Positions 36,601 to 44,569 of a DNA stretch of 59,646 nt are shown here, one piece after another; position 1 is the first letter of the stretch; each line of letters starts with the position of its first letter. Under the pieces are notes generated by a model. It did no database searches. It was not told where the DNA came from and was given only the letters and a program-made list of their open reading frames with translations. The DNA is taken from positions 1 through 59,646 of the forward strand of contig CALKGM010000035.1 in the NCBI GenBank assembly GCA_938084675.1. Direction: 5' to 3'. A program made the translations under genes and the position numbers. The DNA is from Candidatus Poseidoniaceae archaeon. Its GTDB lineage: Archaea > Thermoplasmatota > Poseidoniia > Poseidoniales > Poseidoniaceae.

Positions 36601-38275
36601 GTTCAGACGCAATTGGTTCACTGGGCTCACTCCTTGATTCAGAAGAATTCCGTAGAATGTCTTTTATTTCCTCGGGAGTGAGTTCATTATCTGCTTGAAG
36701 CATTGCAGCAACGATTCCGGAAACCACTGGCGTAGCCATACTGGTTCCGCTCTTTGAGTCGTATTCGTTAGCTGCAAGTGGCCGGTCAGGCTGACCGGGA
36801 ATACTTGTACCAATTGCTGCTGTGGCCGAAATAATGTTGCTACCAAAGGCCGTGATGTCGGGTTTTAATTCATCCCAATCATCATCGTCTCCATCATCCA
36901 AACGAGGACCATAATTGCTGTAATCTGCGAGTACATCATCCGTTCTGTTGACTGAATTTCGGTCATTTACTGAACCAATTGAAATGGCCCCGTCAGCGCT
37001 TGCTGGAGAGGGCACACGACGATTTCCATCATTCCCCATGGCTACGATGCATGCGATTCCGTTCTGAGTTGCAGTATTAACGAGACGAGCCTCAGCCCCT
37101 GAGCCATTATCACCGTCGTCATCAGGATTCAAAGGAGACGATACGGAGCCAAAGGACATTGATGCGACATCGATTCCTCGGGTTGATTCATTGATGCCCC
37201 AGTCTGTGTCTTTGTTATTGATCATCCACTGCATTCCGCTAATGGATGCTTGTGAGTTTGTGCCGCCGGAATCAGTAAGGACCTTGATATCAACAAGATA
37301 GGCACCCATTCCGGTTCCGGTGTGCTCGCGATTAGAACTCCCTGTCCCAATCGCTGTTGCTGCGACGTGGGTGCCGTGTCCTTGCCCGTCATCTGGGTCA
37401 TCCGTCCCATCGGTGTTTGAACCTGCAGATGTCGCATCGAATCCAGCGACCCATTTTTGATCATCATAGCTGGAGGCATCAACATCGGGTTCATCGCTCA
37501 AATCATCAAAATCGTTGAGAGCACGGTGTTCGTTATCTACGCCGGTATCCAAGACCGCCACAACAACTCCCTCGCCGTTGTAGCCACGCTCATATGTCGA
37601 GTTGGTGTAGGTGTTCGAAGGCATCGACTTTGCTGCCTTGGATGCTACTCCATTGAAGGGGACCATCACGTTTTGCATTTCAATGACGACAACTCCTTCG
37701 AGGTGATAGATATCCATGAGTGCACTCACAGGAACCTTGTCCAGAACCACAGCGTCGAGGGAATCCAAAACCTGATACCAAGCACCTCGGTCTTCTCCAA
37801 TCCAGCCATGATCCTCAAGAACTCGTTCTAAATCCTCAAGTTCCTCGGCTTGTGGCCTCCATGCGTAATCAACGACAATGGCCACAGTCTTTCTTCCATC
37901 ATCACCGATGATGGACGTTGGAGAGATGGACTCTTGACCGCTCATGACTCGCTGTAGACGGTCGTCCATTCCGTTCCAATCCAAATCGGGACCGTAAGCA
38001 AGCCACCACATTGGGTCTTCTGATGAACTACGGTCACCTCGGTCAATCATGCGTGTTGGACGCAAGCAAAGTTCTTCGTCGCACATCAATGGAGGAAGGG
38101 AATCAATCAGGATTGGGTCTGTAAAACCGACCTCTTCATCCGCCGTAGGTTCTTGAGCAAGGGCCATCCCGCTAACATCAGCAATTAAGACGATGAGAGC
38201 AAACAAATATGCGGCTCTGCGGTGCGAATTTGTTGCAGAAGATGTTCTCTCCATTCGCCTCACTGTTTCTTGCAT
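33671..38275 (-). CDS. Membrane-anchored S8 subtilase with cytosolic zinc ribbon
   Basis: 1534 aa from ATG 38275, which follows a G-rich purine stretch; GTG 38302 adds nine residues. Order: signal peptide (AYLFALIVLIADVSGMALA), a propeptide-like region, a subtilisin domain with catalytic Asp243 (VLDTGVD), His300 (GHGTH), oxyanion Asn415 and Ser512 (SGTSMATP), then CARDB-like repeats and a beta-rich segment, a transmembrane helix (LILAGAILTISLFLVGVIIAV), and a cytosolic tail ending in PLPG-type repeats and a CPEC...CPIC zinc ribbon. The protease acts outside; the tail may sense or bind inside. It is preceded on the same strand by a rhomboid protease. Confidence 0.9.
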   Translation of the reverse strand: MQETVRRMERTSSATNSHRRAAYLFALIVLIADVSGMALAQEPTADEEVGFTDPILIDSLPPLMCDEELCLRPTRMIDRGDRSSSEDPMWWLAYGPDLDWNGMDDRLQRVMSGQESISPTSIIGDDGRKTVAIVVDYAWRPQAEELEDLERVLEDHGWIGEDRGAWYQVLDSLDAVVLDKVPVSALMDIYHLEGVVVIEMQNVMVPFNGVASKAAKSMPSNTYTNSTYERGYNGEGVVVAVLDTGVDNEHRALNDFDDLSDEPDVDASSYDDQKWVAGFDATSAGSNTDGTDDPDDGQGHGTHVAATAIGTGSSNREHTGTGMGAYLVDIKVLTDSGGTNSQASISGMQWMINNKDTDWGINESTRGIDVASMSFGSVSSPLNPDDDGDNGSGAEARLVNTATQNGIACIVAMGNDGNRRVPSPASADGAISIGSVNDRNSVNRTDDVLADYSNYGPRLDDGDDDDWDELKPDITAFGSNIISATAAIGTSIPGQPDRPLAANEYDSKSGTSMATPVVSGIVAAMLQADNELTPEEIKDILRNSSESRSEPSEPIASEPSVSDRWNDKWGFGLVDAACALDFVLGADECGGEATDENLIVDMGINFTGPSLGTKLSGLVEFTGMVEGTEAERIEFKIDRGDWTFGTDVSNEDGKSVNWYFNWDSTASDDGQVDIKIRAINASGIKSNISMRSYIVDNIPPSPDFSFTGAPVVFDDGLEVSSALQGSILEIRFEIRNSGDLDASDIYVRLDGPGEDSATYPSDDYITSLAKGESVQTTLYWWATEAGSHEVSVLIDPSDAQNDPKPEDNTYTFPFQVDERPVEPMLRFLPGSARLKPVIPTPDVPFDINIRVDNLGETQATNLKVSLAKQDYETGLYIGMDSPSDVTLTLVPGSETGSGHSIARFADMVSEPGVVSYRATLTGSGVEFEHSKLYFNATVGYFDLGGSKSPLSLATKETPLEFVGLPDGGLLFTTRDGELHVRTISSSLAMPGDILLENDWGGELAVYQREDGLVQAAWSRRSINAEGYTLTDIAMTSISAAGKTTAKHYHMQPLKLTEGTYHGFAFDEYDGTMVLAGYHRDLSTGGSWQDITSIFVLSSSTPDRGTSWGNAVTVLANVDISNADSSALSVALGNEYLHIFYHEYREDVTGIKRAGLMYTHGEFTESSWTFQSSVGDHVGEAALEVIVVDGEDRLVGAWIEGMGRTARVVSAVTDSVWSINEPNHLLSPGATSVLLQVRSEGVYLYHDETNYYGPVVRWGLVADEDGQAVKGLSNLLVDGILFGIGSMEEDTLLCSSSTNGVFSLYKQASLAGNQDSIESSTILDLLLGPLPGTDATKRLILAGAILTISLFLVGVIIAVRRSHSKEEDALLVSEGHQDAIEIMIQPEHDDGPLLSVDSEDSVLVVGDSMNAVMEDELVIEDPTLSQELERKVQDGEGNARLQRRMERKQRREVQEMVATMPLPGQLPPLPLPNELPLPGQLPPLPLPGELPLPGGMPLPELKRDAQCPECNAAFTVKDLMLKRIKCPICSSAFDL

Positions 38276-38371
38276 CACAACCCCCCCTTTGAGCCTATCC
38301 ACTTTTGGGGCTTTGATGATATGGTATCAAGTCACCGGATAAGCCATCCAAAAAGCAGCGGAATTCCATCC

Positions 38372-39460
38372 TCAAGAGGGAGGCCATTCAAAATGTGAAC
38401 TTGATACAGAACACTGCAACCGAGGACCTGACTGTCGCTCTACTAATCCCAAGGCGCCGTTGCAGGTTGGACATGAACCAGCATCAGCAATGTGCTCCAT
38501 CCAAGCCATTCGTGTTTCGGGTTCGTCCCCAGCTTGTAGTAAATTCTTGAAAGGCTCCCGCAGGTGTTTCGGAATGGCGATTCCACGTTCAGTCCACGGG
38601 TCTGTGAGTTCGTCAAGAGAGATCATAGTTGCTTTCATTTTGCGAAGCCTTGCAGAAACTGCATCTTGGCCACTCGGACCTCCATCAATCACTCCGAGTT
38701 CAACGGGACCACCGCGGGCAATGAACGGCAAACAGGCATAAGCAGCAACAAAGCCACCGATATGCGCCATGTGTGCGATGCCGCTGGATTGCCCTGAATC
38801 CATTGTTGAAAGTGCGCGGATAAGTTCCATTCCAAAGTACAGTAACGCGATAAAAACAACGGGCCAAGGCCGAATCAAAAGAAGAGGGAATGGAATTTCA
38901 TCCTTTGGCCAACCAGAAAGATAAGCCCCTAGGAGGCCAAATGCGGCCCCTGATGCACCGAGTGCCATGGTGGTTGAACCTGCATTAAACACCGTCCAGC
39001 ACAACGAGCCGCCGAGGAGGCCAACAAGGTAAACACAGGCAAATCGGCCCCTCCCCAAACGTTGCTCCAGTGGAACTCCAACCAAGGCAAGAATAATGAC
39101 ATTGCCAAGAACGTGCGTAAGGTCACCTTGGCTGTGAAGAAATCCTGCTGAAATTAAGGTATGCCAGAAGGTTGGAGTTCCTGTCGTTCGTGCAGGAACG
39201 AGGACAAAATCTGACCAGACCCAATAATAAACCATATCCCATGAAGCGAGAAGAGCCCATAGTACCTGAACTACCGAGCCAAGGAGAACGCTGACCGTGA
39301 TTCCCATCGCCAACGAAGTATCGGTCCTGAATGCATATACAATCGGAATCGTAATGGCCATCATCCACAGAACCAAAACGGACAATTCCGCTGGACTGAA
39401 GACGCTCACGGCAAAGGCCATGGCTACCGCTTGAGGTGGTCCTCTTTGGAGTTGATGCAT
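38372..39460 (-). CDS. Rhomboid intramembrane serine protease
   Basis: Seven-helix-type membrane protease cutting transmembrane segments of other proteins. It has catalytic Ser in GASGAAFGLLGAYL (Ser170 from ATG 39460) and catalytic His in HMAHIGGFVAAY (His233), with the family features HTLISAGFLH and DLTHVLGN. The C-terminal tail holds CPTCNGALG and one later Cys (LQCSVSS), a partial zinc-ribbon-like module. TTG 39505 and ATG 39421 are alternative starts. Its gene precedes the membrane subtilase on the same strand, and divergent transcription of the Ccm cluster starts 50 bp away. Confidence 0.9.
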   Translation of the reverse strand: MHQLQRGPPQAVAMAFAVSVFSPAELSVLVLWMMAITIPIVYAFRTDTSLAMGITVSVLLGSVVQVLWALLASWDMVYYWVWSDFVLVPARTTGTPTFWHTLISAGFLHSQGDLTHVLGNVIILALVGVPLEQRLGRGRFACVYLVGLLGGSLCWTVFNAGSTTMALGASGAAFGLLGAYLSGWPKDEIPFPLLLIRPWPVVFIALLYFGMELIRALSTMDSGQSSGIAHMAHIGGFVAAYACLPFIARGGPVELGVIDGGPSGQDAVSARLRKMKATMISLDELTDPWTERGIAIPKHLREPFKNLLQAGDEPETRMAWMEHIADAGSCPTCNGALGLVERQSGPRLQCSVSSSHFEWPPS

Positions 39461-39510
39461 GATTCCAAGCGAATAGGAGGGTTCATCCTTGAGCCCCAAG
39501 TGCAAGAGCC

Positions 39511-40734
39511 ATGGCGAAGACCCTTGTTGAAGCGGTCGGTATCGAAGTTCGTCGCGGCATGGGTGTTGTGTTATCCAATCATCACCTTGAATTGAATCAG
39601 GGCGACATCATGGTCTTAGAAGGGGCAAACGGTTCAGGAAAATCTACCCTCATCGAGGCCGTAGCAAGACTTCTCCCTCTAGAAAAAGGGCATATATCTC
39701 ACGGTGATCGTCTGGTTGTCGACCACGAAGGGCGCCGAAAACCCTCGCCGTTAAATGTCTCACTTGTCCTTCAAAAAAACGGATTCCTCGGCTGTGAGCG
39801 AGTTCAAGAACATCTCGATATCGCCATGAGAATGACCGGCTCGACGATTGATTCCACACACTTCCTTGAGGCCTTTTCCCTCACCCATCGTGCAAGTGAC
39901 AACATCTCGAACCTATCCCAGGGTCAGGCAAGAAAGGTCGCTGTACTTTCAGCACTCCTTCCTGCGTTTGCAAGTTCTGAACCCTGTATTGTGCTCATGG
40001 ATGAACCCGATGCCGGTTTAGATGACCGCTCTATGGACGCATTATGTGGCTGGATTGCCGAGTTGAATCATCTCGGACATGGCCTCATCATCAGTACGCA
40101 TGATGAGCGAATAAAGTCACTAGCAACGGCCCGCCATCATCTCCCGGATGGAACCACTACCTCCGTTCAAAATGAGAACCATGAAACCAAGTTGTCTCCT
40201 CAACGACCGAATTCCCAACAAGCACAAATTACACCGGGTCAATTCGGCTGGAACATGCAGTGGCGAACTTTAGCATGGTTGAACCAAAATGCAATGGCAG
40301 CCCTGCTGACATTGGGAATTCTTCTTTCCTTAGGAGAACTCAGCGATAACCTCAGCGAAATGCAGCAACTTGGCTTCATTTTGGCCCCAGCCTTAGCCGC
40401 TGGATTATGTGGTGATGCCATGGTGGCCATGTGTCGCGAGGAACGAACTGCATCTTGGTGGTACTGCGTAGGTACTGGAACTCCTCACTCGGGAATGTTG
40501 CCTTTCATCCTAGGTGGAGGCATTACGCTCTTGTCAAGTATCGCTCACACTGGTAGCATTGAATTGAACACAGTGGTGATTGGAGCCATATTGACCGGAT
40601 GTGTCGCTCACCTGCTTAGATTTGCACAACAAAGTACAGAACGCCTTGCCCGCCCGCAGGCTGTTTTCATTGGCCTGCTCACCCCTGTCCTGATTTTGCC
40701 ATATGCATTGTTATTGGACCTGTTGACCCGTTAA
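39511..40734 (+). CDS. ABC transporter ATPase fused to membrane domain (CcmA-CcmB-like)
   Basis: 407 aa. The N-terminal ATPase (about 1-215) has Walker A GANGSGKST, the signature LSQGQARKVAVL, Walker B CIVLMDEPDAGLDD and a switch His (ISTHDE). After a Gln/Asn-rich linker, the C-terminal about 165 residues contain about five hydrophobic helices, in the place of the separate CcmB permease. Immediate neighbours CcmC and a CcmD-like gene support a role in cytochrome c maturation (heme delivery) rather than general transport. The fused order is unusual; CcmA and CcmB are normally separate. Confidence 0.8.
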   Translation: MAKTLVEAVGIEVRRGMGVVLSNHHLELNQGDIMVLEGANGSGKSTLIEAVARLLPLEKGHISHGDRLVVDHEGRRKPSPLNVSLVLQKNGFLGCERVQEHLDIAMRMTGSTIDSTHFLEAFSLTHRASDNISNLSQGQARKVAVLSALLPAFASSEPCIVLMDEPDAGLDDRSMDALCGWIAELNHLGHGLIISTHDERIKSLATARHHLPDGTTTSVQNENHETKLSPQRPNSQQAQITPGQFGWNMQWRTLAWLNQNAMAALLTLGILLSLGELSDNLSEMQQLGFILAPALAAGLCGDAMVAMCREERTASWWYCVGTGTPHSGMLPFILGGGITLLSSIAHTGSIELNTVVIGAILTGCVAHLLRFAQQSTERLARPQAVFIGLLTPVLILPYALLLDLLTR

Positions 40735-40774
40735 CACAACCACCTTCAAGAAGGGCGGCCATCCCCATTATATC

Positions 40775-41476
40775 ATGAAGATGAAGGTCGGAGAGGTTCT
40801 CCTACTCTTCGGATTCATCGGCATTGCCACAACGATGTTGCTTGCATTTTTGTGGGCTCCTAGCGTATCCATCAACGCCTTTGAGTCACCTGCCGCACAG
40901 CGAATTTTTTACTGGCACGTCCCATCAGCATGGGCTGCGTTTATCGCATTTGGTGCCCTTTTTGTTGGTTCTGTAGGATGGATGTTCAAGCGTTCAGAAC
41001 TGATGTGGAGAATTCACATCGCGGGAAGCGAAGCTGGCTTAGCCACCGGCCTGATGACCGTCTGGTCGGGTTGCGTCTGGGGGGCGGCAGAATGGGGGAC
41101 TCCTTGGGATTGGAGTGATGTAAGATTGAACACGTTTGGCCTCCTTACCCTTCTTGCCATCTATCTCGTATTGGGGCGAAACAGCCAACCGGATGGGGTT
41201 GAAACTCGAGACACATTTGCTGCATTCGGACTCTATGGATTCATCTTGGTTCCGTTCACTTATGTCGCCACTCGGATATGGTCCATCCGGCACCCGGGAC
41301 CGGTCATCGGTACTGATGATGGGGGTTCACTCAATGCCGACATGGGGCTCATCTTGCTGTTTGGGACCCTTTCATTCACTCTGCTCATCTTCGGGCATAT
41401 GCTCACATCAATGCGAATAACTTCGTTTGAACAACGCATTGAAGCACTTCAAATTCAATTAGATGGAGGAAAATAA
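40775..41476 (+). CDS. ccmC: Heme exporter/handling protein CcmC
   Basis: 233 aa, about six membrane helices. It shows the features of the CcmC heme-handling family: YWHVPSAWAAF with a heme-ligand His, the tryptophan-rich periplasmic motif WGTPWDWSDVR and a second His in IRHPGPV. CcmC collects heme and passes it to CcmE during System I cytochrome c maturation. It lies 40 bp after the ABC fusion gene and 1 bp before the CcmD-like gene, so the three form an operon. CcmE, CcmF and CcmH genes are not in this window. Confidence 0.93.
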   Translation: MKMKVGEVLLLFGFIGIATTMLLAFLWAPSVSINAFESPAAQRIFYWHVPSAWAAFIAFGALFVGSVGWMFKRSELMWRIHIAGSEAGLATGLMTVWSGCVWGAAEWGTPWDWSDVRLNTFGLLTLLAIYLVLGRNSQPDGVETRDTFAAFGLYGFILVPFTYVATRIWSIRHPGPVIGTDDGGSLNADMGLILLFGTLSFTLLIFGHMLTSMRITSFEQRIEALQIQLDGGK

Positions 41477-41477
41477 G

Positions 41478-41639
41478 ATGGAAGGAATGACCTATCTCGC
41501 AGTCGCATATTTTGGAATGATCATCGCCGTAGGTTTGTGGACTTATACCGTAGTTCAACGAAGCCGTCATCTCTCGGAACGTATGGATGCCCTTGAAGCA
41601 GCAGTCAAAGCGGCATCCTCCGAAGTTGTTGAGGACTGA
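41478..41639 (+). CDS. CcmD-like small membrane protein
   Basis: 53 aa, short. It starts at ATG 41478 after a good GGAGG (41466-41470). One transmembrane helix (YLAVAYFGMIIAVGLWTYTVV) is followed by a basic stretch (RSRH) and a helical, Ala/Glu-rich tail. This is the size, topology and position of CcmD, which holds CcmC and the ABC part together; sequence similarity cannot be claimed by eye. It begins 1 bp after the ccmC stop, so translation is probably coupled. Confidence 0.7.
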   Translation: MEGMTYLAVAYFGMIIAVGLWTYTVVQRSRHLSERMDALEAAVKAASSEVVED

Positions 41640-41713
41640 AATCCAATGCTCGGGCCGATAATTGGGCCACCATTTGAAAGGGCAAAGGGCAAGCCGAGGA
41701 ACGAGGGAGAGAG

Positions 41714-42811
41714 ATGACCAGTCGGCTCGGGGGTGAATTTTGTTTGGTTTGTGGGGCCGAACCGCCACTCTATGGAGATCGAATGTGCGAGCCCTGTCTA
41801 CGGGCACGCACCCAACTTGCAAAAGTTCCACAGAACATACCTTGGGTCCGATGTGCACGATGTGGAATTGTTGAGATTCAAGGTAAATGGGAGAACATTA
41901 CCGACGATGAAGTCTGGGATGAACTCCTTCATCGTCATTTGAAAATTCACCCCAAGGCAGAGGACATCAACCTTGGAATGGAAACGGTAACGGTTTCAGA
42001 CCGGCATACGCTCTTGCACGTTCAAGTTGAAGGGTCTATTGATGAGTTAATTTTCAAAGAAGAACACACCATGCGGGCTCGCATGGCGAACGGTGTTTGC
42101 CTTACCTGTACCCGTAGGGCTGGGAATTATTTCGAAGCAACGGTACAACTTCGGTCGAGTGGGCGACGACTTACGGACCAAGAACTTACAAGTTTGCGAG
42201 GAACGTTGGATGACGTTTTGGAAAAACTTTCAGATGACCCGATGTTCTTCATTACAAGCGAAGGGCCAGTTACAGGTGGATTTGATGTTGTTCTGGGTAG
42301 CAAAGGCTTGGCAAGGACTTGGGGCAGGCACATGGTAACTGAATACGGAGGAATGATTGTTGAAACCAATTCTACCGTGGGTCGAAAGGATGGAATAGAT
42401 GTTACGAGGTTAACACTACTCTACCGAAAGCCCGGATACGAAATCGGAGATGTCGTTATTTGGCGAGACAAAATGTGGAGGCCTTCGTCGTGGACAAAAG
42501 AGGGAGCTCTCATGGAACGGGTAGACCGACAAGAACGCACGGGAGCATCTTGGAGGGATCTTGAAAGTGCTCGTGTAATCGCTCAACATCACGAATTCAT
42601 CACCGTTGATTTCATCAATGAAGATGCCTCAGTTGGAGAATTCTTAGACCCCAACGTTTGGACCATGCAATCCGTTCGGCTTCCATTTGACCATACGCCA
42701 GGAAGAAAAGGCATTCTCATTCGACTTGATGGAGAGTGGGTTGCACTGCATCACATGGGACGAGACGCTGTATCCCTTGAAGCAGATAACGGAGGTAAAG
42801 CAAATGGATGA
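41714..42811 (+). CDS. nmd3: NMD3-family 60S/50S export-type ribosome assembly protein
   Basis: 365 aa. The N-terminal part holds paired zinc sites: CLVCGAEPP...CEPCL, CARCGIVEI, and CLTCTRRAGNYFEATVQLR, the last a hallmark of archaeal NMD3. A central mixed domain (about 150-230, GSKGLARTWGRH) and a C-terminal beta-rich region follow. In eukaryotes NMD3 adapts pre-60S export; in archaea it is likely a large-subunit maturation factor. ATG 41714 follows AGGGAGAG. The end overlaps the isomerase start by 8 bp. Confidence 0.93.
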   Translation: MTSRLGGEFCLVCGAEPPLYGDRMCEPCLRARTQLAKVPQNIPWVRCARCGIVEIQGKWENITDDEVWDELLHRHLKIHPKAEDINLGMETVTVSDRHTLLHVQVEGSIDELIFKEEHTMRARMANGVCLTCTRRAGNYFEATVQLRSSGRRLTDQELTSLRGTLDDVLEKLSDDPMFFITSEGPVTGGFDVVLGSKGLARTWGRHMVTEYGGMIVETNSTVGRKDGIDVTRLTLLYRKPGYEIGDVVIWRDKMWRPSSWTKEGALMERVDRQERTGASWRDLESARVIAQHHEFITVDFINEDASVGEFLDPNVWTMQSVRLPFDHTPGRKGILIRLDGEWVALHHMGRDAVSLEADNGGKANG

Positions 42812-43904
42812 ACCATCTTCGCAAGAGAAAAACCTCGTTGACCTTGCTGAGCAACTTGACCTCGGGAACATGTACGGCTATGTGCAATCCTTCGTGAACG
42901 ACCTTCGCGGTGGATTCACTGCGGTAAACAGCACACAATTTGACTGGCTGGATAAACTCCGCTCCCATCCGTGGACCGGCGTTTTATGCCTCGGCATGGG
43001 TGGAAGCGCTGCTGGAGGGGAATTCCTCTCAACACTGGCCTCCCACCACGGAAATCGGCCGATCATTGTTCAACGCGACTACACACTCCCGTCTTGGTTT
43101 GATGCCTCATGGCTCGTTTTAGCAACCAGCCACAGTGGAAACACTGAAGAAACTGTCCAGGCGGCTGAAGCAGCCTTGAAAAAAGAGGCAACAGTCATCG
43201 TTATCGCCACTGGGGGAATACTTGCTGGTCTTGCTGAAACTTCTCCAAACTGCTACTTAATTCCGAGTATCGGAGGCCAACCCCCAAGAACTGCATTTGG
43301 CCATATTTTCAGCCGCCAACTCGCATGCATGGAAGCTCTTGACATACTCCCCAAACAAAGCAATGAACAACGGCAAGCCATGCTTCAACGGCTGACTCAA
43401 ATCAACGAGCAGTTTGATGTATTGGGAGACCCGGAAGGAGACATTGCTTTGCTCGCATCGACCATGATGGACCATCCGCTCTCTGTTGTTGGGCCGACTG
43501 AATTGACGCCTGCTCTCAACCGCTTCAAAAATCAGATCAATGAAAATGCTGCGAGATTCATTCGAGTAGGAATTCTCCCCGAGATGAACCACAACGAAAG
43601 CGTTGCATGGGGCGGCGTGGGAGAACACGGTGATTTTACAAATGCTGAACATGTGCTTTTGTTCCTCACATGGGAGGAGATGCACCCCCGAGTCCAGCAA
43701 CGATTGAACTGGATGGTCGCACACTCACCAACAGAACTTGCTTGGAACTTGGTTGGTGAGGGTGAATCGTTGTTGGAGGCTTTGCTTTACCATTGCATCA
43801 TCATGGATTGGTTATCGGTTACGCTGGCTTTGCTTCATGGAAAGGACCCTGAGGCGATTGCCCCGATTGTATCTCTCAAAAATCACCTGCAATCCATTCA
43901 GTAA
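42804..43904 (+). CDS. Bifunctional phosphoglucose/phosphomannose isomerase
   Basis: 366 aa SIS-domain enzyme interconverting glucose-6-phosphate or mannose-6-phosphate with fructose-6-phosphate, as in the archaeal PGI/PMI family. Motifs: GMGGSAAGGEFL, LATSHSGNTEETV and the C-terminal MNHNESVAWGG with the catalytic His/Glu region (NHNE). ATG 42804 is chosen because a GGAGGT Shine-Dalgarno sits 8 bp before it; the frame is open to 42687 but that lies inside NMD3. It feeds the same hexosamine/mannose pool as glmS and the glycosyltransferase. It converges on the M23 gene with a 7-bp overlap. Confidence 0.92.
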   Translation: MDEPSSQEKNLVDLAEQLDLGNMYGYVQSFVNDLRGGFTAVNSTQFDWLDKLRSHPWTGVLCLGMGGSAAGGEFLSTLASHHGNRPIIVQRDYTLPSWFDASWLVLATSHSGNTEETVQAAEAALKKEATVIVIATGGILAGLAETSPNCYLIPSIGGQPPRTAFGHIFSRQLACMEALDILPKQSNEQRQAMLQRLTQINEQFDVLGDPEGDIALLASTMMDHPLSVVGPTELTPALNRFKNQINENAARFIRVGILPEMNHNESVAWGGVGEHGDFTNAEHVLLFLTWEEMHPRVQQRLNWMVAHSPTELAWNLVGEGESLLEALLYHCIIMDWLSVTLALLHGKDPEAIAPIVSLKNHLQSIQ

Positions 43905-44518
43905 AGTGGACCACAAATGAGGCGTGGGTCTGGGTACAATTCCAGGGCTGTTTTCTGTTGGCTTCGTTCAACAACACCCGGCAAGTCACATTCTTTTGGC
44001 GCCTCAAGGCTCATCTGAACATGGACATGAGGTGGCCAGCCACCGTTTTCTTCTTCCACACCAAGCGTAGCAAGTTGTTCGCCGCGGACAAAGGTTTGTC
44101 CTTTTGCGAGGTGTTCAATACTTTCCAAACTCAAGTGACCATAAAGAACCCAAAAGGTCACAGGAGCCCCGGTTATCGGACCACCAGGGTACACTGGAAG
44201 GGAAAGGTGATGTTCGGTGATCAAGGTCGGGCCGTATGAGCCGTCCTCATCATTTACGCCGAGGTCATAGACCACACCGTCAGCGAAGGCGTGGACAGGA
44301 GTGCCGGCTGGACCACCAAGGTCAAGTCCAACATGTATGTCTCTAACACCCTCAAATAATTCTGTCGTGTACATCTGCGGGCGGTGCTCATTGTAACGGC
44401 CCACCGAGTAAACATAGGGTTGGTCCCATCCATTTTTGTTCACGCGGGTAAAGTCGTGAACCCAGTAGGCTTCATCGAACAAAACAGTTGGGTGAAACGC
44501 ATGCTCGGCTGCGACCAT
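43898..44518 (-). CDS. M23-type (LytM-fold) metallopeptidase, cytosolic form
   Basis: 206 aa. It carries the three M23 metal motifs in order: HVGLDLG (H-x3-D), YGHLS and HVHVQ. The surrounding beta-rich core (AFADGVVYDLG, TFVRGEQLATLG) fits LytM. There is no signal peptide or transmembrane segment, and archaea lack murein, so its target is not cell-wall peptide. The closest reasonable reading is a cytosolic hydrolase of unknown substrate. The long N-terminal part (Trp/Tyr-rich, residues 1-55) is not recognised. Confidence 0.82.
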   Translation of the reverse strand: MVAAEHAFHPTVLFDEAYWVHDFTRVNKNGWDQPYVYSVGRYNEHRPQMYTTELFEGVRDIHVGLDLGGPAGTPVHAFADGVVYDLGVNDEDGSYGPTLITEHHLSLPVYPGGPITGAPVTFWVLYGHLSLESIEHLAKGQTFVRGEQLATLGVEEENGGWPPHVHVQMSLEAPKECDLPGVVERSQQKTALELYPDPRLICGPLY

Positions 44519-44569
44519 GTTGCTTGAGAAACGGCGATTCTACTTGAGCCTTCGGCGAACCATCAAAGC

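Noticed and set aside
36042-36698. A 218-codon plus-strand frame inside the subtilase gene
   Set aside because: Its residues are Ser/Pro-rich antisense noise, and the minus-strand subtilase is well supported by motifs.
38303-38371. TGATA-TGG-TATCA inverted repeat upstream of the subtilase as an operator
   Set aside because: Five-bp arms with a three-base loop are expected by chance in AT-rich spacers; nothing else supports it.
41640-41713. tRNA-like or riboswitch-like RNA between the CcmD-like gene and nmd3
   Set aside because: No cloverleaf can be drawn; only a short GGCC/GGCC pairing is present.
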